Assembly (NCBI RefSeq): GCF_000472665.1
Contig: NZ_AXAC01000013.1
Location: 1-64,000, forward strand
DNA length: 64,000 nucleotides
Direction of reading: 5' to 3'
Source of the DNA: Acetobacterium malicum subsp. dehalogenans DSM 11527
GTDB lineage: Bacteria; Bacillota; Clostridia; Eubacteriales; Eubacteriaceae
In this document: positions 53,802-63,117 of the stretch, in pieces
Position numbering within the stretch: the stretch's first letter is position 1
Layout of the letters: each line of letters begins with the position of its first letter
Notes under the pieces: generated by a model
The model's database searches: none
Told to the model about the DNA's origin: nothing
Seen by the model: only the letters and a program-made list of their open reading frames with translations
Position numbers and translations under genes: made by a program

Positions 53802-54612
53802 CCTTCATCCCTCCTTCCAATGTTTGGCTATCCATCCGACTCATGGCATCGATGAGATAGGTGCGAAAAGATGCCGTGCCGGCCTCATGAGCCTGAACCT
53901 TGGCAAAGGCCAGCTCCCCGCACAAACCCAGACAACTAACTGCGGCAGCGGTCGCCAGCAGCAATTCATCGGGATTGGCCCCGCAATAACTACCAATGAC
54001 CGTGGTCAGCATGCAGCCGGTGCCGGTAATCCGGGACATCATTGGATGACCGTTACGAATCACCAGGGCTTTGTGGCGATCGGCGACAATGTCGATGGCG
54101 CCGGTGATCGCAATGACAGCCCCGGTTTTGGCGCTGAGGGCTTTGGCAAAGACAACCATCTGATCGAGATTTTCTTCGTTCACTGCATCGCTGATATCAG
54201 CATCGACCCCTTTGGTGGTACCGCTGCCCTGATCGATGGTTTTAATTTCCGAGACATTGCCGCGGATCACGCTGAACTGAACTTCCTTTAACAGCTTAAA
54301 CACCGTGTTCGTCCGTAGCGTCGAGGCACCAGCGCCGACCGGATCGAGAATCACCGGCCGGCCGAGACTGTTGGCTTTTTTCCCGGCCTTAATCATCGCA
54401 GCCACCGTCCGCTCGTTAAGGGTGCCGATATTAATCACCAGGGCGTTGCAGATGGCAATAATTTCTTCCACCTCATTGATATCGTCAGCCATAATCGGTG
54501 CCCCACCACAGGCCAGCACGATGTTGGCGCAGTCGTTCACGGTTACATAGTTGGTGATGGAATGGACCAGCGGCGGCTGGTTACTGATAGTTGTTAAGAT
54601 TTTTTCGAACAT
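53788..54612 (-). CDS. thiM: Hydroxyethylthiazole kinase
   Basis: A 274-residue kinase that phosphorylates the thiazole alcohol (salvage). Motifs: HSITNYVTVNDCAN, DPVGAGASTLRT, and the phosphate loop SRITGTGCMLTT. The ATG at 54612 has GGGAGAG four bases upstream, so an upstream in-frame ATG at 54642 is unlikely. Overlaps cytX by 19 bases. Confidence 0.94.
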   Translation of the reverse strand: MFEKILTTISNQPPLVHSITNYVTVNDCANIVLACGGAPIMADDINEVEEIIAICNALVINIGTLNERTVAAMIKAGKKANSLGRPVILDPVGAGASTLRTNTVFKLLKEVQFSVIRGNVSEIKTIDQGSGTTKGVDADISDAVNEENLDQMVVFAKALSAKTGAVIAITGAIDIVADRHKALVIRNGHPMMSRITGTGCMLTTVIGSYCGANPDELLLATAAAVSCLGLCGELAFAKVQAHEAGTASFRTYLIDAMSRMDSQTLEGGMKVETR

Positions 54613-55796
54613 AATACTCTCCCTTTTTCTACTAATATGCACAAGATGGCAATCAGAACCATTGCCGGCAGGGTGACTCCAATGGGAAAGTCAAATCCCA
54701 TCAGGTATCGATAAATCAATACGCCGGCGATCCAGATTATGGCATTTTTTAGATCAATTAACTTATTTTCATCGGGACTGACCTGCTTAAAGATAAAATA
54801 TTCCGTCAATAGAATCGCAAACAGCGGCACAAACACCGACCCAATCAAATATAAAAAATCCTGATATTGCTCAATCGGGGTGATCATCGCTAGGATAACG
54901 CCGATCGCACAGGTTGCCAGAACCACGGTTTTTTCTTTGACCTTTGAGGTTATGTTGATAAAGCTGATTCCGGCCGAATAAACATCCAGAAAGGCCGTTG
55001 TGACGGTGGAAAAAAGAATGATAATCAGAGCCACTACCCCAAGCCCCATGGCCGTCAATAAGACAAAAATATCTGTGGTACCCACATAAAGGGCGGCACC
55101 CAAACCGATGATATACATCCAGCAGCTGCCGATAAAGTAGCTAACCGAACTAACCATGACACCTGACTTTTTCCGCTCTGAAAACCGGGTATAATCAGCA
55201 ATCAGCGGCAACCATGATATCGGCATGATCGCACTAAGCTCGACCGCACCCCCAAATGTCATCGTTCCTTCAACTGCCGAGCTGCTGGCCGCCCCACCGA
55301 AAATCTGAAAACTCAAGATAATGGAACCAACGAAAAGCAGCCCCACTGCGACAAAATTGAGTTTTTCGATATTTTTAAATCCGGCCAGGACCCACCCAGT
55401 GATAACAACGCCAATGATAAGGCACCAGAGCATTGTGTTTTGGTAGTTAAAGACATTGAGGGTAACCCCGTCGATGGCTTTTGCCGCGGTAATTACCATC
55501 ACTGCCGTCCACCCAATCAGCTGGAGGATATTCATGACCGAAAAAAAGTAAGATCCGTATTTCCCAAAGGAAATCCGGGACGACTCAATCGACGCCAGTT
55601 TACTTTGTGACCCAATGACCCCGGCCAGAAAAAGAATCATGGTTCCAATGATGTGGCCAATGATAATGGCCATCATCCCATCCTTCAGACCCAATGGTGC
55701 AATCAGTGTTCCTGTCATGACTTCGGCAATGGAAATAGCCGCTCCAAACCATAACAGACTCAGACTCCGGTTTGACAGTTTGTTTTCATTTTGCAT
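54594..55796 (-). CDS. cytX: Putative hydroxymethylpyrimidine transporter CytX
   Basis: A 400-residue NCS1-family transporter with about twelve membrane helices. Its place behind a TPP riboswitch and before thiM identifies it as a pyrimidine-precursor importer of the CytX type. The ATG at 55796 is preceded by AAAGGA; an upstream in-frame start at 55868 would extend it by 24 polar residues and is less likely. Since no thiC or thiG is present, the operon is a salvage unit. Confidence 0.88.
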   Translation of the reverse strand: MQNENKLSNRSLSLLWFGAAISIAEVMTGTLIAPLGLKDGMMAIIIGHIIGTMILFLAGVIGSQSKLASIESSRISFGKYGSYFFSVMNILQLIGWTAVMVITAAKAIDGVTLNVFNYQNTMLWCLIIGVVITGWVLAGFKNIEKLNFVAVGLLFVGSIILSFQIFGGAASSSAVEGTMTFGGAVELSAIMPISWLPLIADYTRFSERKKSGVMVSSVSYFIGSCWMYIIGLGAALYVGTTDIFVLLTAMGLGVVALIIILFSTVTTAFLDVYSAGISFINITSKVKEKTVVLATCAIGVILAMITPIEQYQDFLYLIGSVFVPLFAILLTEYFIFKQVSPDENKLIDLKNAIIWIAGVLIYRYLMGFDFPIGVTLPAMVLIAILCILVEKGRVLCSKKS

Positions 55797-55895
55797 AGTA
55801 TATTCCTTTCGTTTTAAGACTGCACCGATTACATTAAAACGTTTGAGGAATAAATCCGTATACTGCATATTTCTGCATTATGCCAATTTTTTATA

Positions 55896-55922
55896 CAAAA
55901 AAACTGTGCACGAATGCACAGT
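55896..55922 (-). terminator. Terminator of the TPP riboswitch
   Basis: ACTGTGCA and TGCACAGT around a four-base loop, then seven T on the minus strand, directly after the TPP aptamer. It is the expression platform that stops transcription when TPP is bound. Confidence 0.85.
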
Positions 55923-55928
55923 AGATTG

Positions 55929-56024
55929 ACATGGGTTTCCTACGCCGGCATTATCCGTATCAGGTGCATGGGTCGAAGCAGCGATTTACTTCCTCTCAGC
56001 CTATATGCATAAGCTCCCCAACTC
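55929..56024 (-). promoter_or_regulatory. TPP riboswitch (THI box)
   Basis: On the minus strand the conserved order is present: GGGGAGCTTATG, GGCTGAGAGGAAG, ACCCATGCACCTGAT, ACGGATAATGCCGGCGTAGG. This is a full TPP aptamer. It controls cytX-thiM-thiE-HAD-thiD by termination. Confidence 0.96.
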
Positions 56025-56038
56025 TTTAATTGTGATAA

Positions 56039-56067
56039 AGATTATCATACCGTCTGATTTTTGTCAA
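56039..56067 (-). promoter_or_regulatory. Promoter of the thiamine operon
   Basis: TTGACA, 17 bases, TAATCT on the minus strand, a few bases upstream of the TPP aptamer. Confidence 0.72.
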
Positions 56068-56220
56068 CGGTGTTATGGACTGAAATGCCTTATTGAATTG
56101 GCCCCGGTGCAATCTTAATTTAACTTAAACTTAACCTCTTTCAAAGTTTCGCTAAAGGTTCAGGGCCTAAGATAAAGACAAGAGATAAACATCTCCTCTT
56201 TTTCTTTTCATTCCTAATAT

Positions 56221-56260
56221 AAAAAAACAGCGCGGTCATCCGGACCGGCTGTTTTTTTTT
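56221..56260. terminator. Terminator of the rnf operon
   Basis: ACAGC-G-CGGTC and GACCG-GCTGT with a five-base loop and T-runs on both strands. It lies 30 bases after the rnfB stop. Nothing else was found between it and the thiamine promoter. Confidence 0.85.
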
Positions 56261-56289
56261 ATGCTTGCGTTAGGTTAAAGATTAAAATT

Positions 56290-57111
56290 TCACACTGTTC
56301 TTAAATCATAGATCGCTCCAGTCGGACACTTTTCCAGACAGGTTGGCTTCGCGCATTTTTCCATGCATATTTTCGGATCAACCACCGCCAGATTGTTTTC
56401 AATCGTGATGGCGTCAAACAAACAGCTTTTACTACACAATCCGCAACCCAGACAATCCACCGAACACAGTTTACGGGCAACGACGCCCTTGTCCCGGGAA
56501 TTACAGAGCACCGCCACCGGGGTACCAATGGGGGTCATATGAATAATCGCCTTGGGGCAAACGGTGGCACACTTACCGCAACCGGTACATTTTTTTTCAT
56601 CCACCAACGGCAGATGATCCTCGCCCATGACCATCGCCCCAAAGGGACAGCTATGGACACAGGTTCCAAAACCAACGCAACCATATTCACAGCCCTTAGG
56701 CCCACCCTGAATCAGGCTGGCAGCAATACAATCTTCCACGCCAGCGTAATTATATTTCTTAATCGCATGGGTAATGGTATTTTTACACCGCACCTGGGCA
56801 ATTCGTGGTTCAATTTCCGGCGCCGATTTTCCAGTTAACTCGGCCACCAGATCAGCCACCGGTTTTTTCCCGGGGATACATAAATTAGGGGCTACCTCCG
56901 GGTTTAAGACCACGGCCTCGGCATAGGCAAGACAACCGGCATAACCGCAGCTGCCACACTGCCCCTTAGGCAGAATATCATCGACAATGTGAATCAGCGG
57001 ATTCACCTCAATTGAGAATTTTTTGTCGGCAAATGCCAGAATCAGACCAAATACCAACCCGATTACGGTCATCACAACGACAACCATTATTGCTGTTTCC
57101 ATCTCTGTCAC
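56290..57111 (-). CDS. rnfB: Rnf complex subunit B
   Basis: A 273-residue iron-sulfur subunit: N-terminal membrane helix (about 7-28), a 4Fe-4S domain (CGSCGYAGCLAYAE), a cysteine-rich middle, then ferredoxin-type motifs CTGCGKCATVCP, CLGCGLCSKSC and a final CMEKCAKPTCLEKCP. It takes electrons from reduced ferredoxin. It is shorter than the A. woodii subunit as I remember it (about 330). Last gene of the operon. Confidence 0.95.
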   Translation of the reverse strand: MTEMETAIMVVVVMTVIGLVFGLILAFADKKFSIEVNPLIHIVDDILPKGQCGSCGYAGCLAYAEAVVLNPEVAPNLCIPGKKPVADLVAELTGKSAPEIEPRIAQVRCKNTITHAIKKYNYAGVEDCIAASLIQGGPKGCEYGCVGFGTCVHSCPFGAMVMGEDHLPLVDEKKCTGCGKCATVCPKAIIHMTPIGTPVAVLCNSRDKGVVARKLCSVDCLGCGLCSKSCLFDAITIENNLAVVDPKICMEKCAKPTCLEKCPTGAIYDLRTV

Positions 57112-57115
57112 TCCT

Positions 57116-57694
57116 CTACAATGTTATCATGCCTGAAAAACCAGTGAAGGCCAGGGCCAGCATCCCTGCTAAGATAAAAGCGATGCCTAGTCCTTCCAAC
57201 GGTTTGGGGACATCGGCCAGGCGCAGTTTTTCTCGCAGACTGGCCATTAAAATAATCGCCAGGGCAAAACCCAGACCGGAACCCACCGCATAAACCACAC
57301 TTTTTAAGAACGAAAAGCTGGATTCCGCATTCAGCAACGGTACCGCCAGAACAACACAGTTGGTGGCAATCAGCAGCAGATAAATGCCCCACATGTTATA
57401 AAGGGCCGGGGCCTGTTTTTTGATAATCATTTCCAGCAACTGAACAAAGCTGGCAATTAACAAGACAAACACTGCCGTTGTCATAAAGGTCAGATTCAAC
57501 GGGACCAAGACAAAATTGTAAACCACCCAGGCCAGCATTGAACTCAGGGTCATCACCGAAGTAACCGCCATCCCCATGCCAATCGACGCATTCAGGTTTT
57601 TTGACACCCCAAAAAAGATGCATAGTCCCAGGAATTTTGTTAAGACGAAATTGTTAACAATCACCGCACTGATAAATAAAGTAAAATATTCCAT
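57116..57694 (-). CDS. rnfA: Rnf complex subunit A
   Basis: A 192-residue integral membrane subunit with six helices, paralogous to RnfE. Family stretch near the N-terminus: IVNNFVLTKFLGLCIFFGVS, containing the conserved cysteine that with RnfE holds an intramembrane 2Fe-2S cluster in the known structures. It abuts rnfE by a one-base overlap. Confidence 0.95.
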   Translation of the reverse strand: MEYFTLFISAVIVNNFVLTKFLGLCIFFGVSKNLNASIGMGMAVTSVMTLSSMLAWVVYNFVLVPLNLTFMTTAVFVLLIASFVQLLEMIIKKQAPALYNMWGIYLLLIATNCVVLAVPLLNAESSFSFLKSVVYAVGSGLGFALAIILMASLREKLRLADVPKPLEGLGIAFILAGMLALAFTGFSGMITL

Positions 57695-58317
57695 TATGCA
57701 TCACCCTTTTTTGCTTCCACTTTTTCCATATATTCGGTCAGCATTTTAAAGCCGCCAACCAGATAGCCGATTAAGATAAAACCGCCGGCTGGCAAGATCA
57801 TAATTAACGCCGGATCATACCAGTCGCCAATAACCGGGATCCCGAAAATCGATCCGGCTCCCAGCAATTCCCGAATACAGCCAATCAGCAACAACGCCAG
57901 GGTAAAGCCGGTCCCCATTCCCAGGCCATCGAAAAATGAGGGTATCACGGAGTTCTTAGACGCAAACACCTCGGCCCGAGCGAGAATAATGGCGAACACC
58001 ACAATTAACGCCAGGTAGATTCCCAGTGCCTTGTAAAGCTCCGGCGCAAAAGCCTGGAGCAACAGCTGCACCAGGGTTACGATGGTGGCAATCGAGGTAA
58101 TATAAACCGGCACCCGGACCTTGGGGTTGACCAGTTTCCGGGTCAGTGAGACCACCACATTATTGGCGGTTATCACAAACATCACTGAAAGCCCCATTGT
58201 TAAGGCGGTAATCGCCGAGGCGGTAACTGCCAGCGCCGGACACAGACTGAGTGCCAGTACAAAAATAGGGTTTTCCACAATCACGCCTTTTTTAAAGATA
58301 TCCCATAAATTCTTCAT
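57694..58317 (-). CDS. rnfE: Rnf complex subunit E
   Basis: A 207-residue membrane subunit with six helices; NPIFVLALSLCPALAVT carries the conserved cysteine. It pairs with RnfA in the ion-translocating membrane core. Confidence 0.95.
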   Translation of the reverse strand: MKNLWDIFKKGVIVENPIFVLALSLCPALAVTASAITALTMGLSVMFVITANNVVVSLTRKLVNPKVRVPVYITSIATIVTLVQLLLQAFAPELYKALGIYLALIVVFAIILARAEVFASKNSVIPSFFDGLGMGTGFTLALLLIGCIRELLGAGSIFGIPVIGDWYDPALIMILPAGGFILIGYLVGGFKMLTEYMEKVEAKKGDA

Positions 58318-58318
58318 C

Positions 58319-58885
58319 TTAGTTCTGTGCCTCCAAATATTCCATAACCGCTGTTTCGGCTGCCTTCACCCCGGCCGTAACGGCTCGCGACGAAATGGTG
58401 GCCCCGGTGATGGCCTGGATATTCTCCGTATTGGCCGGATCTTTAGTCACGACCATGGCCTCCGCCGTTTTACCGTGGAATTGCTCTTTAAACTCATCTT
58501 TAGCCACGCTGTCGCCAAGCCCCGGGGTTTCATTGGCCGACAAGATTTGATAGTCAATTTCCTGACCCTCTGGCGATATCGCCACCAGCATTTTGATGGT
58601 GCCACCATAACCCTTGGTGTCCTCCGGGATGACATAGGCGATCACTGCACCGTTTTTGTTGGCAATAAACCAGTCAGTTTTTCCCTCTACCGGGATAAAT
58701 TTGTCCGAATCAGCCACCAGCTCCTGCATCATTTCAGTTTTGGTATTTTCAGCATTCTGCCGGGTAATCGGAGCGGTGAAAAAATAGGTCACGGCAATAA
58801 TCGACCCAGAGATAAAACAGGCGATGGCCAAATTGATGGCAATCTGAAAAATGGAATAGTGCTTAGTTCCGTGTTCTTCTGTCAT
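58319..58885 (-). CDS. rnfG: Rnf complex subunit G
   Basis: A 188-residue subunit with one N-terminal helix and an FMN-binding domain facing outside. The covalent FMN threonine is in AITGATISSRAV near residue 165. Overlaps rnfD by four bases. Confidence 0.95.
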   Translation of the reverse strand: MTEEHGTKHYSIFQIAINLAIACFISGSIIAVTYFFTAPITRQNAENTKTEMMQELVADSDKFIPVEGKTDWFIANKNGAVIAYVIPEDTKGYGGTIKMLVAISPEGQEIDYQILSANETPGLGDSVAKDEFKEQFHGKTAEAMVVTKDPANTENIQAITGATISSRAVTAGVKAAETAVMEYLEAQN

Positions 58886-59880
58886 TTTGCTTCCCCCCTC
58901 AGACCAAATCGGACTGGCTGAACAAATCGGTCAATCAATGGTGTGATACTGTTCATCAATAAAATCGAATAGCAAACCCCTTCCGGATAGCCGCCCTTTA
59001 AGCGAATCAGGACTGTGAGAATCCCCGCCCCTAAAGCAAAAATCACCTGACCTTTAATGGTAATCGGAATGGTGACCATATCGGTGGCCATAAAAAAGGC
59101 GCCAATGATCAGTCCCCCGGCCATCATATGAAAAAGCGGATCGCCGGTAAAGAGTCCGGCCGGACCAAAGACCCAGGTCAGGATCCCCACCGTGCCAACC
59201 ATCACCACCGGCACCTGCCAGTTAATATATTTTTTATAGATTAAAAAACACCCGCCCAGCAGCAGCAATACCGTCGATGTTTCACCGATGCTCCCGTTTC
59301 TGGTGCCCAGGAATAAGGCCTGATACATGTCCGGGGCGGAACCAAAAGTTTCGATCAGTTTTTGATAACCCTGCTGTTTTAGAATATTAAGGGGCGTCGC
59401 TGTTGACACCACATCCACCCCAGTGGTCATTTTACTCCACGTTGTCATCGCCACCGGCCAGGATATCATTAAGGCCGCCCGCCCGATATGGGCCGGATTA
59501 AAAATATTAAAGCCTAAGCCGCCCATGGCGTGTTTAGCGATGACAATAGCAATAAATGAACCCACGGCCGGCATATAAAAGGGAATTGTCGGCGGCAGAC
59601 ACATCGCCAGCAGCAGTCCGGTTAAACATGCGCTGCCGTCACGAATGGTAATGGCTTTTTTTCTGATTTTCTGGGTCAGGTATTCAAATAAAACCGCCGA
59701 GCCCATTCCAATTAACAGTACCATCAGAACCCGATAACCAAAATTAAAGGCGCCAAATAAGGCCGCCGGCGTCAGAGCGATGATCACCGTCCACATTATT
59801 TTGGAAATGGATTCGTTATCACGAATATGGGGTGACATCGAAACATTAAATATTTTGTCATTCATTGTTGTATCAACCAT
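58882..59880 (-). CDS. rnfD: Rnf complex subunit D
   Basis: A 332-residue membrane subunit of the NqrB/RnfD family with about nine helices. The FMN-attachment threonine is in VSTATPLNIL (about 160). GGLGFNIFNPAHIGRA is characteristic. It follows rnfC by five bases. Confidence 0.95.
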   Translation of the reverse strand: MVDTTMNDKIFNVSMSPHIRDNESISKIMWTVIIALTPAALFGAFNFGYRVLMVLLIGMGSAVLFEYLTQKIRKKAITIRDGSACLTGLLLAMCLPPTIPFYMPAVGSFIAIVIAKHAMGGLGFNIFNPAHIGRAALMISWPVAMTTWSKMTTGVDVVSTATPLNILKQQGYQKLIETFGSAPDMYQALFLGTRNGSIGETSTVLLLLGGCFLIYKKYINWQVPVVMVGTVGILTWVFGPAGLFTGDPLFHMMAGGLIIGAFFMATDMVTIPITIKGQVIFALGAGILTVLIRLKGGYPEGVCYSILLMNSITPLIDRFVQPVRFGLRGEAK

Positions 59881-59885
59881 GATGC

Positions 59886-61214
59886 TTAACCTCGATTCTC
59901 TTTCAATTTTGCAGCCGCATTCTGGGCTTTGCTAAATTTAACATATTGGACAATGTTGCGCTTGGCTGGACAGGCAAATACACAGCTGCCACATTCGGCG
60001 CAATCGAAAAGCCCGTAATCTTCCCGGGCCTCTTCATAAAGCCCCCGCTCGCTTAAAATGCTGAGCATACTCGGGTTTAAACCCATCGGACAAGCGTTGA
60101 CACATCGCCCACAACGAATACATGAGGCTTCCTTACCCGTATTGGCTTCCCCTTTTGCAATCGCCAGAATGCCGGATACGCCCTTAATAATGGGAATATC
60201 AATATTCGGTTCGGCCATCCCCATCATCGGTCCGCCCATGATTATTTTTTCCGGGCGGGTTAAAAATCCGTCACAAAAATCAATGGCTTCGCGAAAAGAA
60301 GTACCGATACGCACCCTGATGTTTTTCGGCGCTTTGATACTGCCACCACTAACCGTCGTTACCCGCTGGATCAACGGAATGCCCCGGGTTACGGCATCAC
60401 AGATGGCCGCCACGGTACCGACATTCTGAACCACCACGCCCACATCCATGGGCAGTCCGCCGGAAGGAATAATTCTTCCCGAAACAGCATTAATCAGCAT
60501 TTTTTCAGCCCCCTGGGGATATTTTGTCGGCAGTGCCACCACATCTACCGGCAAACCCGCAAAGGCGGTGGTCATTTCTTCGATCGCATCTTTTTTATTA
60601 TCTTCAATTCCTATCAGACATTTTTCGACCCCCAAAACTTTCATGGCAATTCTTACCCCGGCGACAATCCGGGGACCTTCTTCCAGCATCATCCGATGAT
60701 CGGCCGTTAAATAGGGTTCGCATTCGGCGGCATTCAGCACCAGGAGATCGACATGCTTGTCTTTTTGAACGGTTGATTTAACATGGGTTGGAAACGTGGC
60801 GCCCCCCATCCCGACGATTCCAGCATCACTGATTATTTTCAGTAATTGTGCGGCTTCCAGCTCTTCCCAATTACGCGTCAACGGGAGCCCTTCCAGCCAT
60901 TCGTCTTTGCCATCACTGCTGATGACAACGGCCTCGCATTTGCCAAAGATGGGATGGGGATGACTACCCACATCGATAACCTGTCCGGATATGGATGCAT
61001 GAACATTGCTCGAGACAAAGCCATCCGCTTCACCAATTACCTGACCTTTTTTGACCAGATCACCCTTTTTGACGATCGGGATACTGGCGGCGCCAATATG
61101 CTGTCTCATCGGAATCACCGCAACCTCGGGTAACGGCGCTGTTTCGATTGGTTTTCCCGCAGTATAGAATTTACTGTCTTTGGGATGAACCCCACCACGA
61201 AATGATTTAATCAT
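59886..61214 (-). CDS. rnfC: Rnf complex subunit C
   Basis: A 442-residue peripheral subunit that passes electrons to NAD+. It contains an NADH/FMN-binding part (GIVGMGGATFPTHVKS about 128-143), an SLBB-like domain, and two 4Fe-4S motifs at the C-terminus (CIRCGRCVNACP and CAECGSCVFACP). In Acetobacterium woodii the complex couples ferredoxin:NAD+ oxidoreduction to Na+ export. Confidence 0.95.
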   Translation of the reverse strand: MIKSFRGGVHPKDSKFYTAGKPIETAPLPEVAVIPMRQHIGAASIPIVKKGDLVKKGQVIGEADGFVSSNVHASISGQVIDVGSHPHPIFGKCEAVVISSDGKDEWLEGLPLTRNWEELEAAQLLKIISDAGIVGMGGATFPTHVKSTVQKDKHVDLLVLNAAECEPYLTADHRMMLEEGPRIVAGVRIAMKVLGVEKCLIGIEDNKKDAIEEMTTAFAGLPVDVVALPTKYPQGAEKMLINAVSGRIIPSGGLPMDVGVVVQNVGTVAAICDAVTRGIPLIQRVTTVSGGSIKAPKNIRVRIGTSFREAIDFCDGFLTRPEKIIMGGPMMGMAEPNIDIPIIKGVSGILAIAKGEANTGKEASCIRCGRCVNACPMGLNPSMLSILSERGLYEEAREDYGLFDCAECGSCVFACPAKRNIVQYVKFSKAQNAAAKLKENRG

Positions 61215-61280
61215 TTGTATACCTCTTTTTTCCTTTGTTAATTTAATTAAGTTATTGTTGATTTGTTAGGCCCGGCCTAA

Positions 61281-61697
61281 CTAATTCAGGATTTTGGTGA
61301 TCACCGGTAGTAGCTGATCATTTTTCTTCACCGCCCGATCATAGCGTTTCATATAGACTACTGCGATGGCAAAGAACAATATTCCACCACCGATCTGACC
61401 GGCCAGAACATGTTGTCCCAGATTATTCCCCAGGATGCCACCGCTGATGGCTCCCACCATTAACGCCAGCAGTGGCAGGATGTAAACCACAAAAGCTGCC
61501 ATCAACATGTTCGCTTCCTGGATTTCGAAAGCTACCCGTTGACCAACTTTGGCACGAATCGGGTTTTGAACCGCAACAACCATGGCGTTATCGCCTGGGC
61601 AAACCCCACAATTTTCGCAATCACCATGACGGCTGGCCTTGACTTTTGCCTTATTTTCGCTGGTTTCGATGACAATTCCGGTCTCTTCTCTGCGCAT
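61281..61697 (-). CDS. RseC/MucC-like protein leading the rnf operon
   Basis: A 138-residue SoxR-reducing-system RseC-type protein: N-terminal soluble part with a cysteine cluster (CENCGVCPGD) and two membrane helices (about 67-86 and 95-112). It lies 66 bases upstream of rnfC on the same strand and is the first gene of the unit. In enterobacteria RseC works together with the Rnf-like Rsx complex, which supports a maturation or electron-transfer role here. Confidence 0.85.
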   Translation of the reverse strand: MRREETGIVIETSENKAKVKASRHGDCENCGVCPGDNAMVVAVQNPIRAKVGQRVAFEIQEANMLMAAFVVYILPLLALMVGAISGGILGNNLGQHVLAGQIGGGILFFAIAVVYMKRYDRAVKKNDQLLPVITKILN

Positions 61698-61891
61698 TTC
61701 GTTTCACTCCCACATTCTACTCGATTTATTATGTATGTCCGCCAGTTCATTGCATTTACTTCTCTCAATCAGCAATTAAATTTAACTTTATATTGTTGTT
61801 CCGGTCAGGGCATCGGCCTTTTTTGTCAACTTTCTTCTTATTAGATAAGGCGTTCTTATTTTGTCTTTTTGGGGGCCTCAAATCGAACTTA

Positions 61892-61919
61892 ATTATACAT
61901 TCAAAAAATTGAATTACAA
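61892..61919 (-). promoter_or_regulatory. Candidate promoter of the rseC-rnf operon
   Basis: TTGTAA, 16 bases, TATAAT on the minus strand about 195 bases before the RseC-like gene. Confidence 0.45.
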
Positions 61920-62435
61920 GAGGAAATATGGAATTTATCCGAGGTTGTGTTTCACCCTTTCACACCGCTATACCAGAGTAATAATTCACCCTTTCTTGAC
62001 GACTTTACGAAAATTCATTAAAACGTTTACTTAAAGTTAAAAGCCGAACCAGATTTTCTTAGCTCAGGTTTTTTGGCTTATTTCTGAGATAGTATAAATA
62101 TTAACAATCGATAATCTCAACCGCTCTTTAGCATTGCAACTTAGCGAATTTTTACCCTCAAAGTTTAACCAGGTTAACTGAATAGAAAAATTTCACGTAG
62201 CTTTCCAGCCTTTTAATCAAACTTCGCTACTTATTTAACAATGTTTAGTATAAAATTCAATAATTAGACCCTTTTTTTACCAAAGCTCTCTTTCATTCTT
62301 AAGCTTCCATTGTCATAATATAATTACTGTGATCTGATCACGGACTTAAAAATGAGCTTTTGTTACAATAAAAAAAACCTTAATTGATTTATTTTATTAA
62401 GGTTGCTCTGATCCTGATCCTAAAAAGGAGGCTGT
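61920..62435. other. AT-rich non-coding gap between rnf and ccdA
   Basis: No ORF is supported. Visible items are a perfect 13-base palindrome GTGATCTGATCAC at 62329-62341, a likely operator site in the ccdA upstream region, and a hairpin AACCTTAAT/ATTAAGGTT at 62373-62402 whose T-run faces the minus strand. The remainder shows nothing I can name. Confidence 0.45.
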
Positions 62436-63107
62436 ATGGATTATTTTATCGCATTTCTGGAAGGCATTATCACCTTTATCTCACCCTGTCTCTTACCGAT
62501 GCTGCCCATTTATATCTCCTATTTTGCCGGTCAAACCCCGGGTGACAATAATCGTACCGTTATCATTAATGCCCTGGGCTTTGTTCTCGGCTTTACAGTG
62601 ATCTTTGTTTTGCTTGGCGCCTTTGCCGGCAGTATCGGCAGCATCTTGATGGCGTACAGTACCATTGTCAATGTGATCGGCGGCATTATTATCATCATTT
62701 TTGGCTTGAATTTTATGGATGTGCTGAATATCCCTTTTCTTAATACCAACCGTCAGATGAACCTCGATCATTCGCATTCCGGTTTCTTTTCGGCATTGCT
62801 TTTTGGCATCGTCTTTTCCATCGGCTGGACACCCTGTGTTGGCGCTTTTCTGGGCTCGGCCCTGATGATGGCGGCCTCCAGCGGTGATACGCTCAAGGGT
62901 ATTTTGATGCTGTTATCATTTTCCCTTGGCCTGGGCATTCCCTTTGTGGTTTCGGCCATTTTAATTGATCGGATGAAATCCACCTTTGATTTTATCAAGC
63001 GGAATTATCTGATCATCAATCGGATCTCCGGGGGGCTGCTGGTTGTCATCGGTCTGCTGATGGCCACCGGACTGTTGGGCTATTTTCTATCACTTTTAAC
63101 TTTTTAA
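62436..63107 (+). CDS. ccdA: CcdA-type thiol:disulfide transmembrane protein
   Basis: A 223-residue, six-helix DsbD/CcdA-family protein that carries reducing equivalents across the membrane. The two redox cysteines lie in ISPCLLPMLP (about 17-26) and GWTPCVGAFLG (about 130-140). AAAGGAGG precedes the ATG. It is followed by a TlpA-like thioredoxin, its natural partner. Confidence 0.92.
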   Translation: MDYFIAFLEGIITFISPCLLPMLPIYISYFAGQTPGDNNRTVIINALGFVLGFTVIFVLLGAFAGSIGSILMAYSTIVNVIGGIIIIIFGLNFMDVLNIPFLNTNRQMNLDHSHSGFFSALLFGIVFSIGWTPCVGAFLGSALMMAASSGDTLKGILMLLSFSLGLGIPFVVSAILIDRMKSTFDFIKRNYLIINRISGGLLVVIGLLMATGLLGYFLSLLTF

Positions 63108-63117
63108 GGAGTATCTC

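Noticed and set aside
62373-62402. Terminator for ccdA
   Set aside because: The hairpin lies upstream of ccdA and its T-run faces the minus strand, where no gene ends nearby.
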